Shown here one piece after another: positions 1 through 9,442 of a stretch of 64,000 nt of DNA. Within the stretch, counting starts at the first letter, position 1. Every line of letters starts with the position of its first letter. The notes beneath the pieces are model-generated. The model had not been told where the DNA came from and searched no databases. It was given only the letters and a program-made list of their open reading frames with translations. Origin of the DNA: Clostridia bacterium (GTDB lineage: Bacteria > Bacillota > Clostridia > Oscillospirales > Acutalibacteraceae); NCBI GenBank assembly GCA_017550105.1, contig JAFYLQ010000042.1, positions 39,005 to 103,004 on the forward strand. Direction: 5' to 3'. Position numbers and translations under genes: made by a program.

Positions 1-1
1 C

Positions 2-1276
2 GGTAAATTCTTACAATACTTAAGATTGGTTGCCGTACCCTTGGGTATTTCAACGGTTATTTGCTTCCTTCCCTATTCAGACCCTAACTCTATTTTCTAT
101 AATCAGACCCTTGCAAATAACCCCACCCTTCTCTTTGCGATATGTATTGTAACATACCTTATTTACTGTACAATGTACACCGCAATGAACATCCCCTTCG
201 GCTCACTGGCTTCGGTTATTACCGATGACCCCAAGGGCAGAACCCTTCTTTCTACATCACGTTCTCTCGGTTCGGGTGTGGGTGGTGCGGTTGTTTCACT
301 TATCGCTCCCTTTATCATTTACGTAGGTACAGGTGTTATGGACCCTGTTACAGGTAAAGAACAGGAGGTTGCCGACGGTAACCGTATGTTTATTTACGCT
401 CTGATAATGGGTGTAATGTCAATTGCCTTCTACCTTATCGGTCATCGCAACCTTAAAGAACGTGTTCCTGCATTTGACGAGGAAAAGGTGGATTTCAAAA
501 AAACCTACATTGGTCTTTTCAAATCCCGTCCCTTCGTAATGATTTGCCTTTCAGGTATTCTTATCAGCGGTCAGTTACAGTTCAACTCCTTTAATACATA
601 CCTTTATAAAAACTACTTCACAGAAACAAGCCTTGGTGTTTTAGGTACTATCTGTACATATCTTCCTATGGCAGTTCTGATGTTGTTTACACCTAAATTA
701 GCCGCCAAATTCGGCAAAAAAGAGCTTTGCGGTAATATGTCAATCATCTCCGCAATTGCTTCCGTATTCCTTGCAGTTACCGCTAACAGCGAAACCTTCA
801 TCAACTTCATAAATCCTGCAACAGGTGCCCCCGGCACAGGCATTTATCCCGCATGGTTATTTATGACCTGTCTTTTCCTTATCGGCTTCGGCTACACCTT
901 CGTAAGCCTTACCTGTTGGGCAGTTGTTATGGACGTTATTGACTATCAGGAATGGAAAACAGGTGTAAGAAACGAAAGTGCAGTTTACTCCGCATACACC
1001 TTCGGCAGACAGTTAGGTCAGGCAATTGCAGACGCAGGCGGTCTTTTCCTCTTGCAGTGGGCTAAATACGACAGTGCTACTGCCGGCAACGGCTTCATTA
1101 CCGCCAACGACACGAGCAACAAGATTATGTTCATCTGCACAATCATCCCCGCAGTTGTTTACACAGGTGTATGGCTTATCTTTAAATTCGGCTATCCCCT
1201 TACTAAAGAAAAGCTTGAGCCTATTTACAAGGACCTTCGTGAAAAGCACGAAATGGAAGAAGCCGTTAATATTTAA
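2..1276 (+). CDS. GPH-family sugar:cation symporter, 5' end outside window
   Basis: This is the C-terminal part of a glycoside-pentoside-hexuronide:cation symporter (MelB/XynP/YicJ group), an inner-membrane transporter importing sugars with Na+ or H+. The frame is open to the window edge, so the TTG at 26 is not the real start; about 40-70 residues are probably missing against the usual 450-500. Visible family traits are the loop DPKGRTLLSTSRS after the fourth helix region, the central RPFVMICLSG segment beginning the second half, and DVIDYQEWKTGVRNES before the last helices. Many hydrophobic helices alternate with short charged loops. The substrate cannot be read from sequence; the nearby GH2 enzyme suggests a beta-linked glycan product. 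A strong terminator follows directly. Confidence 0.9.
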   Translation, partial: GKFLQYLRLVAVPLGISTVICFLPYSDPNSIFYNQTLANNPTLLFAICIVTYLIYCTMYTAMNIPFGSLASVITDDPKGRTLLSTSRSLGSGVGGAVVSLIAPFIIYVGTGVMDPVTGKEQEVADGNRMFIYALIMGVMSIAFYLIGHRNLKERVPAFDEEKVDFKKTYIGLFKSRPFVMICLSGILISGQLQFNSFNTYLYKNYFTETSLGVLGTICTYLPMAVLMLFTPKLAAKFGKKELCGNMSIISAIASVFLAVTANSETFINFINPATGAPGTGIYPAWLFMTCLFLIGFGYTFVSLTCWAVVMDVIDYQEWKTGVRNESAVYSAYTFGRQLGQAIADAGGLFLLQWAKYDSATAGNGFITANDTSNKIMFICTIIPAVVYTGVWLIFKFGYPLTKEKLEPIYKDLREKHEMEEAVNI

Positions 1277-1282
1277 TAGTAT

Positions 1283-1316
1283 AAAAAACATCGTGTCGTC
1301 GGACACGATGTTTTTT
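1283..1316 (+). terminator. Intrinsic terminator after the GPH symporter
   Basis: A perfect 15-bp stem (1283-1297 with 1302-1316) with a 4-base loop and a T run on its 3' arm ends the symporter transcript. The A-rich 5' arm means it could also work on the minus strand. Confidence 0.9.
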
Positions 1317-1395
1317 ATTGTTTTCTCTTGTTTTAAAGGACCCTTTCTGCTATACTTTATAATGTATATTTATATTATAATGCGGAAGTGCGAAT

Positions 1396-2400
1396 ATGAA
1401 GAATAAAAGTAATTCTATATATAAAAGAGTGATTTCGTTAGCTCTTGCCATTTGTTGTTTTATATCGGTTTTTGCCCTTTCATCCTGTAGCGTTTTAGAA
1501 AAGGAAGCGGCACTCACCATCAACAACACTAAAATAAGCAACGACGTTTTCACCTACTTCCTCGACCTTGCCATGGTAGAGGAGGGCTCAAGTGCATCGT
1601 ACGAGACACTTGTCAACAAAGCCTCGTCCCTTGCGGGTACTTATTACAAAACCAATTCACTTTTCCACACCTACAAATTATCACTTTCAACTGCACAAAA
1701 GGCGGCAGTTTCTGAAAAGGTTAATGCGGTATGGGGCATTTACGGTGATTATTACACCAATATCGGCGTTTCGAAGGAAACGCTTACAAAGGTATACACC
1801 GCTGATGCTTACCGTGATGCATTGCTTGTGCATTATTACGGCGAGGGCGGTATTGAGGAAATTCCCTCAAGCAGGCTTTATGCAAACTTCAAGAGCAATT
1901 ACCTTGTTTTTCAGGTAATTACGGGCTACTTTACCGAAACGGACACCGCAGGTAACACCATAAGATTAAACAAAAACGATACGGAAACACTCGTTCTTAA
2001 ATTTCAGAATATGTCCGCAATGGTAAATGCGGGTGAGCAGACTATGGAGGAAGCCGCCGATTATCTTACCGAAAGCGGATACCCCGGCTCTGTACAGACC
2101 GTTATTCTTCACAAGGATGATAAATCATCATACCCCGAAGGATTTTTTGAAAAGGTGCAAAGCATTGACTCACGCTATGCGGCAATCATTGCTTCAAACG
2201 ATTACATCTTCCTTGTTTTAAAGGGCGAGGCAGACGTAAACAGCTCTTATTACGCCGACAAGAAAACTGATATTATAAAAAATATTGTGGGCAACAGTAT
2301 CGACCAAACCATTGAAGCCGCTTATACACTTGACACTGAAGTTTCCCATTCCACCGCAAAGGGCTATTACACACTGATTATTAACGAAAAGGGTGCTTAA
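1396..2400 (+). CDS. Lipoprotein with SurA/PrsA-like N-terminal segment
   Basis: A predicted lipoprotein of 334 residues. The N-terminus has basic residues, a hydrophobic stretch and the lipobox LSSC with Cys31 as the lipidation site, so it should sit on the outer face of the membrane. After the anchor, ALTINNTKISNDVFTYFLD resembles the start of SurA/PrsA-type chaperones (an N-terminal helical domain), but no PPIase domain is recognisable. A foldase or folding-helper role is an inference by resemblance only. The ATG is preceded by GGAAG. The stop codon is directly followed by the start of the nitroreductase gene, so it is the first gene of the lipoprotein - nitroreductase - mnmG - GH2 run. 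Confidence 0.75.
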   Translation: MKNKSNSIYKRVISLALAICCFISVFALSSCSVLEKEAALTINNTKISNDVFTYFLDLAMVEEGSSASYETLVNKASSLAGTYYKTNSLFHTYKLSLSTAQKAAVSEKVNAVWGIYGDYYTNIGVSKETLTKVYTADAYRDALLVHYYGEGGIEEIPSSRLYANFKSNYLVFQVITGYFTETDTAGNTIRLNKNDTETLVLKFQNMSAMVNAGEQTMEEAADYLTESGYPGSVQTVILHKDDKSSYPEGFFEKVQSIDSRYAAIIASNDYIFLVLKGEADVNSSYYADKKTDIIKNIVGNSIDQTIEAAYTLDTEVSHSTAKGYYTLIINEKGA

Positions 2401-2401
2401 A

Positions 2402-2941
2402 ATGAATTCTGTTATTGAAAATATTTTATCCCGTCAGACTATACGTGAGTATACCGACGAGCAGATACCCGACGAATTGCTTGACGTAATTCTCAAGTGC
2501 GCCATTCGTGCACCAAGTGGCAGAAACACTCAGCCCTGTCATTTAAGAGTTCTTCAGAGCCGTGAAAGGCTCCGAGAAATGAACAAGGACTTCAAAGACA
2601 TTGTCGGTTGGGACACCCCCGCATACACGGGCTGGGATATACGACCCGTTTACCACAACGCCCCCACCTTTATATTTATTTTTGCTAAAGATAAATCCGA
2701 TATGGCGGCAGGGCTTATGGCTGAGAACATTGCCCTTGCGGCACATTCATTGGGGCTTGGCTCCTGTATGATTGGCTCTCTTGGTGGTCTTTTTGACAAT
2801 CCCGAGGGTGCAAAAAAATGGAAAGAAATATTGGATATACCCGAGGATTGGCAATTCCTTTTAGGTATGACCCTTGGTTATCCCAACGAAAAGCCGCCTT
2901 TCAAGGACAGAGAAGACGGACACGTTAAATTTATTGATTAA
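2402..2941 (+). CDS. Nitroreductase family protein
   Basis: An FMN-dependent NAD(P)H oxidoreductase of the nitroreductase fold, 179 residues from the ATG. An in-frame GTG nine bases upstream overlaps the previous stop, but the ATG has AAAAGGG at better spacing. The N-terminal SRQTIREYTDEQIP and RAPSGRNTQPCHLRVL are the usual FMN-contact region, and LGLGSCMIGSLGG is the second cofactor loop; the end KPPFKDR is also typical. The family reduces nitro compounds, quinones or flavins in the cytoplasm; the physiological substrate is unknown. It lies between a lipoprotein and mnmG with gaps of 1 and 12 bases, so co-transcription is likely although no functional link is evident. Confidence 0.9.
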   Translation: MNSVIENILSRQTIREYTDEQIPDELLDVILKCAIRAPSGRNTQPCHLRVLQSRERLREMNKDFKDIVGWDTPAYTGWDIRPVYHNAPTFIFIFAKDKSDMAAGLMAENIALAAHSLGLGSCMIGSLGGLFDNPEGAKKWKEILDIPEDWQFLLGMTLGYPNEKPPFKDREDGHVKFID

Positions 2942-2953
2942 GAGTAGGTAGCT

Positions 2954-4822
2954 ATGAATTATTTTGCAGGAAATTATGACGTTGCGGTTATAGGTGCGGG
3001 ACACGCAGGTATTGAGGCGGCTCTCGCAAGTGCCCGTCTTGGTGCTTCCACGGTTGTTTTTACCGTTAACCTTGACTGGATAGGCAATATGGCTTGTAAC
3101 CCCTCCATAGGCGGAACCTCAAAGGGTCACCTTGTGCGTGAAATAGACGCTTTGGGCGGTGAAATGGGTAAAGCCGCAGACAAAACCCTTATTCAAAGCC
3201 GTATTCTCAACTTGGGCAAGGGTCCTGCCGTACATTCACTACGTGCACAGATTGACCGCCGTGAATATACCCAATATATGAAGCATTGCCTTGAAATGCA
3301 GGACAATCTTGATATGAAACAGGCAGAGATTGTTTCCCTTAAGAAAAACGACGAGGGCTTATGGGAATTCACCACAATGCTTGAGGCAACCTACACCGCA
3401 AAATGCGTTGTTATTGCAACGGGCACGTTCCTTAAGGGCAAGGTTTTCGTCGGTGACGTTTCATACGAAAGCGGACCCGACGGTATGTTCCCCTCCAACA
3501 AGCTTTCAGACTCACTTAACGAGCTCTCAGTTCCCTTAAGAAGATTCAAAACAGGTACTCCGCCCAGAGTAAACAAGCGTAGCGTCGATTATACGGGTCT
3601 TGAGGAGCAGATTAGTGATGAACAAATCACACCCTTCTCATTTGAAACCCCCGAGGGTGCTCTTGAAAATAAGGCCATATGCCACATTACATACACCAAC
3701 GCAGACACTAAGCAGGTTATACTTGATAACCTGCACCGCTCCCCCCTTTATTCAAAAAAAATTGAGGGTGTGGGTCCCCGATACTGCCCGAGCATTGAGG
3801 ATAAAATAGTCCGTTTTGCCGAAAAAGGCAGACATCAGGTTTTCATTGAGCCCTGCGGTCTTGATACTGAGGAGCTTTACTTACAGGGGCTTTCATCATC
3901 ACTTCCCGAGGACGTTCAGATTAAAATATTAAAGAGCATCAAGGGTCTTGAAAACGTTAAGGTTATGCGCAACGCGTACGCCATTGAATACGATTGTGTT
4001 GACCCCCTTGCATTAAAATCCACTCTTGAATTTACAAATCTTGAGGGACTTTACGGTGCAGGTCAGTTTAACGGCTCGTCGGGCTATGAGGAAGCCGCCG
4101 CACAGGGTCTTGTTGCAGGTATCAACGCCGCAAGAAAGGTTCAGGGCAAGGAGCCCTTCACCCTTGACCGCAGTACCTCTTATATCGGCACACTTATTGA
4201 CGACCTTGTTACAAAGGGCTGTAAGGACCCCTACAGAATGATGACCTCACGCAGCGAATACAGGCTCATTCTTCGTGAGGATAATGCGGATTTAAGGCTA
4301 ACTGAAATGGGCTATGAATTAGGTCTTATTTCTCAGGAGCGTTACGACAAGTTGCAGGAGAAAAAGCGACTTATTGAAGAGGAAACCGAAAGAGTTTCAA
4401 GAGTTACAATCCCCCCCTCAGAAGAATTATCAAGGGTTCTTGAGGAAGCAGGTACCGCACCCACAATAACGGGATGCAGACTTTCTGAGCTTATAAAAAG
4501 ACCTCAGCTTTCATACAAATTACTTACACCATTTGACAAAAAGCGACCCGACTTACCCCGTGAGGTATTTGAGCAGGTTGAAATTAACCTTAAATATGCG
4601 GGCTACATAAAGCGTCAGTTGGCTCAGGTTGAAGAGCTCAAACGACTTGAAGTAAAAAAGATACCGCAGGACATTGATTATGATAAGCTCACTAATCTTC
4701 GTCTTGAGGCTATAGAAAAATTAAAGAAAATCCGCCCCGAAACCATCGGACAGGCTTCCCGCATAAGCGGTGTTTCCCCTGCTGATATAGCGGTGCTTCT
4801 TATTCACTTAAAATCTAACTAA
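2954..4822 (+). CDS. mnmG: tRNA uridine-5-carboxymethylaminomethyl modification enzyme MnmG
   Basis: MnmG (GidA) works with MnmE to add the carboxymethylaminomethyl group to the wobble uridine of certain tRNAs, using FAD, NADH, glycine or ammonium and methylene-THF. The 622-residue length is normal. The FAD Rossmann motif is VIGAGHAGIE (residues 10-19). It is followed by the family block NPSIGGTSKGHLVREIDALGG, written here in parts NPSIGGTSKG and HLVREIDALGG, then GTFLKG, RFKTGTPPRV and the C-terminal DPYRMMTSRSEYRLILRED. The C-terminal helical domain that binds MnmE and tRNA is complete. In many Firmicutes this gene sits beside mnmE and rsmG; here it is followed after 12 bases by a glycosidase, so the classical cluster is broken up. 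Confidence 0.98.
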   Translation: MNYFAGNYDVAVIGAGHAGIEAALASARLGASTVVFTVNLDWIGNMACNPSIGGTSKGHLVREIDALGGEMGKAADKTLIQSRILNLGKGPAVHSLRAQIDRREYTQYMKHCLEMQDNLDMKQAEIVSLKKNDEGLWEFTTMLEATYTAKCVVIATGTFLKGKVFVGDVSYESGPDGMFPSNKLSDSLNELSVPLRRFKTGTPPRVNKRSVDYTGLEEQISDEQITPFSFETPEGALENKAICHITYTNADTKQVILDNLHRSPLYSKKIEGVGPRYCPSIEDKIVRFAEKGRHQVFIEPCGLDTEELYLQGLSSSLPEDVQIKILKSIKGLENVKVMRNAYAIEYDCVDPLALKSTLEFTNLEGLYGAGQFNGSSGYEEAAAQGLVAGINAARKVQGKEPFTLDRSTSYIGTLIDDLVTKGCKDPYRMMTSRSEYRLILREDNADLRLTEMGYELGLISQERYDKLQEKKRLIEEETERVSRVTIPPSEELSRVLEEAGTAPTITGCRLSELIKRPQLSYKLLTPFDKKRPDLPREVFEQVEINLKYAGYIKRQLAQVEELKRLEVKKIPQDIDYDKLTNLRLEAIEKLKKIRPETIGQASRISGVSPADIAVLLIHLKSN

Positions 4823-4834
4823 AGGAGAATATCT

Positions 4835-6559
4835 ATGATACCCAGAAACGAACATCCCAATCCGGGATTTTACCGTGAAAGCTATATTAACCTTAATGGT
4901 GAATGGGATTTTGATTTTGACTTCGGTAACTCCGGCGAAGAGCAGAAATTTCAATTAAACGAGCACAAGCTCAGCAAAAAAATCATCGTTCCCTTTTGCG
5001 TTGAAAGTGAATTATCAGGCATCGGCTACAAGGATTTTATCCCTGCCGTATGGTACAAAAAAACAGTTAATTTAACTGAGGAGCAGATTTCAGGCAAGGC
5101 ATTTATCGTTTTCGGTGCAGTTGATTTCCACGCAAGAGTATTTGTTAACGGCAATTTTGCAGGGGAGCACTTCGGTGGCTACACCTCCTTCAGAATTGAC
5201 GCTACAAAGCACCTTGTTGCAGGTGAAAACACTATTGCCGTATACGTTCAGGACGACACCCGTTCACCCATACAGGCTCGCGGTAAACAGAGTGAATTAA
5301 GATATTCACACGACTGTGACTACACAAGAACAACAGGTATCTGGCAGACGGTTTATATGGAGTTCTGCCCCGAAAATTATATTAAAAACTTCAGAGTTTA
5401 CCCCAACATTGATACCGCAACACTTACAATTTCCGCAGAAATTGTAGGCGACGGCGAGTTTTGTGCTAAAGCGTATTGGGATGAAAAAGAGGTTGGCTCA
5501 ATTTCAACACCCACCACAGGTCAGACGGTAACCGTAACACTTCCCCTTTCCGAAAAACACCTTTGGGAGGTTGGCAAGGGCGGTCTTTACGGACTTACCC
5601 TTAACTTCGGCGGTGACGTGGTTACAAGCTACTTTGGTCTTCGTGAGGTAAAGCTTACTCCCGACAAGGGCATCACAATCAACGGCAAGGCGGTTTTCCA
5701 AAGACTTGTTCTTGACCAGGGCTTTTACCCCGACGGCATTTACACTGCACCCTCAAAGGAAGCGCTTAAGAACGATATTCTTCTTTCAATGGAGGTTGGC
5801 TTCAACGGTGCAAGACTTCATCAGAAGATTTTTGAGCCCCTTTTCCTGCATTATTGTGATGAATTGGGCTACATTGTATGGGGTGAGCACGGCAACTGGG
5901 GTGCTGACCATTCAAGCTTTGAATCCCTTCGTTACTTCTTAGTTGAAATTGAAGAAGAAATTGAAAGAGATTTCAATCATCCCTCATTAATCGGATGGTG
6001 CCCCTACAACGAAACATGGGACGTAAACGGCAGAAAGCAGGACGACGACGTTATCCGCATCGTTTACCGCACAGTTAAAAACCTTGATAAAACCCGTCCC
6101 TGTATCGACACAAGCGGTAACTATCACGTAGAAACCGATATTTTTGACGTGCACGATTACGAGCAGGATTACAAGATATTCAAGGAGCATTACGATATGC
6201 TTGTAACCGACGGTGTGCTTTTCGACAACCACAAGCACCGTCAGACCCCCAACGGTGAGCCTGTATTTATGAGTGAATACGGCGGAATCAGAGTTGAACT
6301 CAGAAACGCCGAGGAAAATGACCGTGAAAAGGCTTGGGGCTACGGTAATGCCGCAACGAGCCTTGAAGAATTCTACGAAAGATACGACGGCCTTACCACC
6401 GCACTTATTGACAACCCCAAAATGATTGGCTTCTGCTACACTCAGCTTACAGACGTTGAGCAGGAATTAAACGGTGTTTTCAAGTATGACAGAACAAAGA
6501 AATTTGATTCCGAAATTCTTTACAAAATCAACACCAAAAAAGCCGCAATTGAAGAATAA
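4835..6559 (+). CDS. Glycoside hydrolase family 2 beta-glycosidase
   Basis: A GH2 enzyme of 574 residues with a perfect AAAGGAG site. It has the sugar-binding jelly-roll domain (LNGEWDFDF to the VFVNGNFAGEHFGGYTSF region), an immunoglobulin-like domain and the TIM-barrel catalytic domain. The acid/base glutamate is in GWCPYNETWD and the nucleophile glutamate in PVFMSEYGG. There is no signal peptide, so it should be cytoplasmic, acting on imported oligosaccharides. It is shorter than LacZ (about 1000) and close to beta-glucuronidase size, but the exact sugar (galactoside, glucuronide, mannoside) cannot be decided. It is the last gene of the operon; with the upstream GPH symporter it suggests import and cleavage of plant-derived glycosides. 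Confidence 0.92.
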   Translation: MIPRNEHPNPGFYRESYINLNGEWDFDFDFGNSGEEQKFQLNEHKLSKKIIVPFCVESELSGIGYKDFIPAVWYKKTVNLTEEQISGKAFIVFGAVDFHARVFVNGNFAGEHFGGYTSFRIDATKHLVAGENTIAVYVQDDTRSPIQARGKQSELRYSHDCDYTRTTGIWQTVYMEFCPENYIKNFRVYPNIDTATLTISAEIVGDGEFCAKAYWDEKEVGSISTPTTGQTVTVTLPLSEKHLWEVGKGGLYGLTLNFGGDVVTSYFGLREVKLTPDKGITINGKAVFQRLVLDQGFYPDGIYTAPSKEALKNDILLSMEVGFNGARLHQKIFEPLFLHYCDELGYIVWGEHGNWGADHSSFESLRYFLVEIEEEIERDFNHPSLIGWCPYNETWDVNGRKQDDDVIRIVYRTVKNLDKTRPCIDTSGNYHVETDIFDVHDYEQDYKIFKEHYDMLVTDGVLFDNHKHRQTPNGEPVFMSEYGGIRVELRNAEENDREKAWGYGNAATSLEEFYERYDGLTTALIDNPKMIGFCYTQLTDVEQELNGVFKYDRTKKFDSEILYKINTKKAAIEE

Positions 6560-6561
6560 TC

Positions 6562-6596
6562 AAAAGGTGATATGCCGCAGGGCATATCACCTTTTT
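6562..6596 (+). terminator. Terminator after GH2 gene
   Basis: A 15-bp perfect stem (6562-6576 / 6582-6596) with the short GCAG-type loop and T run on the 3' arm, placed two bases after the GH2 stop codon. Confidence 0.9.
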
Positions 6597-6699
6597 AATG
6601 CGTAATACGTAATGCATAATGCGTAATTATCGGGACTGCGTCAGCATTTATAATCAGCTTGCCCCTTAACTCCTCATTCCTAATTCCTCATTCCTAACT
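6597..6699. repeat. Short-period repetitive spacer between convergent genes
   Basis: The spacer between two convergent terminators starts with several imperfect copies of a TAATGCGTAA/TAATACGTAA unit and ends with copies of CTCATTCCTAATTC. The same style of degenerate unit occurs at 16010-16042, where it borders an inverted-repeat element. It holds no gene. I read it as decayed mobile-element or slippage sequence. Confidence 0.5.
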
Positions 6700-6740
6700 A
6701 AAAAACAACCGTCTTTTCAATTAAAGACGGTTGTTTTTTT
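6700..6740 (-). terminator. Terminator of the minus-strand UPF0237/UPF0210 operon
   Basis: Stem of about 17 bp (6700-6716 / 6723-6739) with a small TCAATT-type loop. On the minus strand it follows the acyltransferase-like gene, whose stop codon overlaps the stem. Both arms carry A/T runs, so it may serve both directions. Confidence 0.85.
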
Positions 6741-7665
6741 ATCTTACTATTTTTTCACCATCGAATACGATGATACCGTGACCGCTACCCGTTTTACCCT
6801 TGTTTGTTACAACGTGCTCTTTGAATGCACGGCGCATCGAGGTATCTGTGGGCCATTTCTTAGGACTACCGAAGCCTGCTTTGCCGAACACTCGCCATGC
6901 ATCGGTAAACACCGCCTTCTCACCCTGCTTAATTAACTCAAAGTCATCAATGAATTTAAGTGTGTTAAGGTTTGCGGGTAAAAATTCCTTATATCCGTCC
7001 CAAAGGAGCCATGAACCGCACTCGAAAATCATCAAGCCGTCCTCTCTGCGGAAATCCTTAAAGAATTCGTAAGCCTTCTTGTAGGAGTCAAGACGAACCT
7101 CGTCTGTAAGGGGTACTCCTGAAGAGGGAATGTGGAAGCCGAGGGATTTGTCGCCACGTTTAATGGTAATACCTGCAGAGGTTGTGTATTCATCGCAAAC
7201 ACCGAAGGTGGTGTGCTCATACTGGAATCTGCCAAGACAGAAGCGTCTGAGTGCATAAAAATCAGTGTTCCAGCCCGCAACGAAGGTACCGTAAACCTCT
7301 TTGCAGTCAACACACTCGTCAAACTTATATTTCAAGTCCATAATTGTGTTGCGGAAAAGCTCCTCGCTGAGACCCGCCTGCTTGTATCTTTCGTGCATAA
7401 TCTCAGACATGATAACAAGCATAACAAAATCAAATGTATAATGCTTAACACCGTGTCTCATAGCAACAAATTTTGTTTTTGTGAAAAGCTCACCAAAGCT
7501 GTGTGCTTCGGGGTACATATATTGCTTTACCAAGGAATCAACCTTAGCGCTGAAGCTTTTGCTGTTGTCGATTTTTTCAGCAGTTTTGCAAAAAACCTCT
7601 ACAGCCTCCTGAGGAAGGTCGAGTATTGTCAGAATTTCTTTAAAATGCTCGTTTAAATATGCCAT
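6739..7665 (-). CDS. Acyltransferase-like protein (NAT_N / GNAT_C type)
   Basis: A cytoplasmic protein of 308 residues. Its overall pattern, with an N-terminal helical half and a C-terminal beta-rich half (GDKSLGFHIPSSGVPL, WLLWDGYKEFLP, HVVTNKGKTGSGHGIIVF), matches proteins that databases call acyltransferase domain-containing with a GNAT-like C-terminal domain. The reaction and acyl acceptor are unknown. The start has an AAGGAG site eight bases upstream. It follows the UPF0210 gene after 12 bases and is the last gene of a three-gene operon. I am sure it is a real gene, less sure of the family name. Confidence 0.7.
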   Translation of the reverse strand: MAYLNEHFKEILTILDLPQEAVEVFCKTAEKIDNSKSFSAKVDSLVKQYMYPEAHSFGELFTKTKFVAMRHGVKHYTFDFVMLVIMSEIMHERYKQAGLSEELFRNTIMDLKYKFDECVDCKEVYGTFVAGWNTDFYALRRFCLGRFQYEHTTFGVCDEYTTSAGITIKRGDKSLGFHIPSSGVPLTDEVRLDSYKKAYEFFKDFRREDGLMIFECGSWLLWDGYKEFLPANLNTLKFIDDFELIKQGEKAVFTDAWRVFGKAGFGSPKKWPTDTSMRRAFKEHVVTNKGKTGSGHGIIVFDGEKIVR

Positions 7666-7677
7666 TTTTCTCTCTCC

Positions 7678-9036
7678 TTAGTTTCTTAAGCTGTTAAGCG
7701 GTGCAGGAATTCTGCCACCACGGTTTATAAAATCAAAGCTTCCTTCAGAATGCACGGGCATAACGGGTGCCGTACCTAAAAGACCACCCATTTCAATAGA
7801 ATCCCCTACGTTTTTGCCGGGTGCGGGAATAATTCTGACTGCGGTTGTTTTAGTGTTTATCATACCGATTGCCGCTTCGTCCGCAATAATTGCCGCAATT
7901 GTTTCGGCAGAGGTATCACCGGGCACTGCAATCATATCAAGACCAACGGAGCAAACACAGGTCATTGCCTCAAGCTTATCAAGGGTAAGCACACCCTTTT
8001 CGGCGGCAGCAATCATACCCTCGTCCTCGGACACAGGAATAAATGCACCTGAAAGACCACCAACGCTTGATGATGCCATAACGCCACCTTTTTTTACTGC
8101 GTCGTTGAGCATTGCAAGGGCGGCTGTAGTGCCGTGGGTACCGCAAACGCTTACGCCGATTTCTTCAAGAATTCTTGCAACCGAGTCACCTCTTGCGGGA
8201 GTGGGTGCAAGGCTTAAGTCAACAATACCGAACTCTGCACCAAGACGCTTTGAAGCCTCGCAGGCAATAAGCTGACCCATTCTTGTAATCTTAAAAGCAG
8301 TTTTCTTAATGGTTTCGGCAACAACGTCAAAGGGCTCACCCTTAACGCTCTTAAGTGCGTTGTACACAACACCGGGACCCGAAACACCAACGTTAATTGC
8401 ACATTCGGGCTCACCCACACCGTGGAAGGCACCTGCCATAAAGGGGTTATCCTCAACCGCGTTACAAAAAACCACAAGCTTTGCACAACCAAAGCCATCC
8501 CTGTCCGCAGTGCGGAGTGCGGTCTTTTTAATGGTTTCACCCATAAGCTTAACCGCATCCATATTGATACCCGCTTTTGTTGAACCAACGTTTACGGAGG
8601 AACATACAAAATCGGTAGTTGCAAGAGCCTCGGGAATTGAGTTTATAAGTCGGCGGTCACCAATGGTGAAGCCCTTTTGAACAAGAGCAGAAAAACCACC
8701 GATAAAATTCACGCCACACGTTTTAGCCGCATCGTCCATAGCCTTTGCAAAAATTGTGTAATCCTCGGTTTCACAGCTTTCTGCCGCAATGGCAATGGGC
8801 GTAACGGAAATACGCTTATTGATAATGGGAATGCCCATTTCCTTTTCAATTGCCTCACCTGTTTTTACAAGGTTTTCGGCATACTTTGTGATTTTATCAT
8901 ACATCTTTGTAGCGCAAACCTTGGGGTCGGGATGTGCACAGTTGCGCAATGAAATCCCCATTGTAATGGTACGTATATCAAGATGCTGATCATCTATCAT
9001 ATTAAGAGTTTCAAGAATTTCGTGTTGGTTAAGCAT
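7678..9036 (-). CDS. UPF0210 (PFL-type) family protein
   Basis: A 452-residue member of the UPF0210 family, recognisable by the start [21 protein letters not shown], the segment [15 protein letters not shown] and the conserved [12 protein letters not shown] and [24 protein letters not shown] blocks. The family is widespread in Firmicutes and archaea and almost always encoded directly behind a small ACT-domain protein, as here (gap 8 bases, GGAG site). No reaction has been established to my knowledge; the ACT partner suggests ligand-regulated metabolism. The name PFL family is historical and does not mean pyruvate formate-lyase activity: no glycyl-radical motif RVxGY is present. Confidence 0.92.
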   Translation of the reverse strand: MLNQHEILETLNMIDDQHLDIRTITMGISLRNCAHPDPKVCATKMYDKITKYAENLVKTGEAIEKEMGIPIINKRISVTPIAIAAESCETEDYTIFAKAMDDAAKTCGVNFIGGFSALVQKGFTIGDRRLINSIPEALATTDFVCSSVNVGSTKAGINMDAVKLMGETIKKTALRTADRDGFGCAKLVVFCNAVEDNPFMAGAFHGVGEPECAINVGVSGPGVVYNALKSVKGEPFDVVAETIKKTAFKITRMGQLIACEASKRLGAEFGIVDLSLAPTPARGDSVARILEEIGVSVCGTHGTTAALAMLNDAVKKGGVMASSSVGGLSGAFIPVSEDEGMIAAAEKGVLTLDKLEAMTCVCSVGLDMIAVPGDTSAETIAAIIADEAAIGMINTKTTAVRIIPAPGKNVGDSIEMGGLLGTAPVMPVHSEGSFDFINRGGRIPAPLNSLRN

Positions 9037-9044
9037 ACTCCACC

Positions 9045-9314
9045 TCAGATTCTGTGCATAGCATCAAAAATGTCTTCACGCTGAATACGAATATTAACAC
9101 CTAAACGCTCACCTTCCGCATCAAGAGCGTCCACAATTTCAGAATAACTAACGTTTGCTTGCTTAACGTCAACAAGCATATTCATAGTAAACATATTCTG
9201 CATAACGGTCTGGCTGATATCAAGAATATTTACGTTAATCTTCTGCAAAGCAACGCAAACACCCGCCATAATACCTACTTTATCCTTACCTACAACGGTA
9301 ATAACTGCATTCAT
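9045..9314 (-). CDS. ACT domain protein, UPF0237
   Basis: A stand-alone ACT domain of 89 residues beginning [18 protein letters not shown], the typical beta-alpha ligand-binding start, followed by [26 protein letters not shown] domains bind amino acids or similar small ligands and usually dimerise. Its fixed partner is the UPF0210 protein encoded 8 bases downstream, so it is probably the regulatory or binding subunit of that protein. It is the first gene of the minus-strand operon; an A/T-rich leader lies upstream. Confidence 0.92.
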   Translation of the reverse strand: MNAVITVVGKDKVGIMAGVCVALQKINVNILDISQTVMQNMFTMNMLVDVKQANVSYSEIVDALDAEGERLGVNIRIQREDIFDAMHRI

Positions 9315-9387
9315 AATATCTCTACCTTTCCTGCCATATTTAGCTTATTTTAGCATAATAAAAATAATAATACAATAAATATTAAAC

Positions 9388-9428
9388 AAAAAAATGCTTC
9401 GACACAATCAAAAAAGTGTCGAAGCATT
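9388..9428 (-). terminator. Terminator after the PHP-domain gene
   Basis: A 13-bp stem (9393-9405 / 9416-9428) with an A-rich 10-base loop; on the minus strand it ends in a run of seven T. It lies 15 bases beyond the stop codon of the secreted PHP protein. Confidence 0.88.
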
Positions 9429-9442
9429 AATCATAAATTTAA

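Noticed and set aside
7814-8275. Long open frame opposite the UPF0210 gene
   Set aside because: It is a mirror of a highly conserved coding sequence; it has no ribosome site and an unlikely composition. Similar frames opposite pflB, groEL and rsmA were dropped for the same reason.
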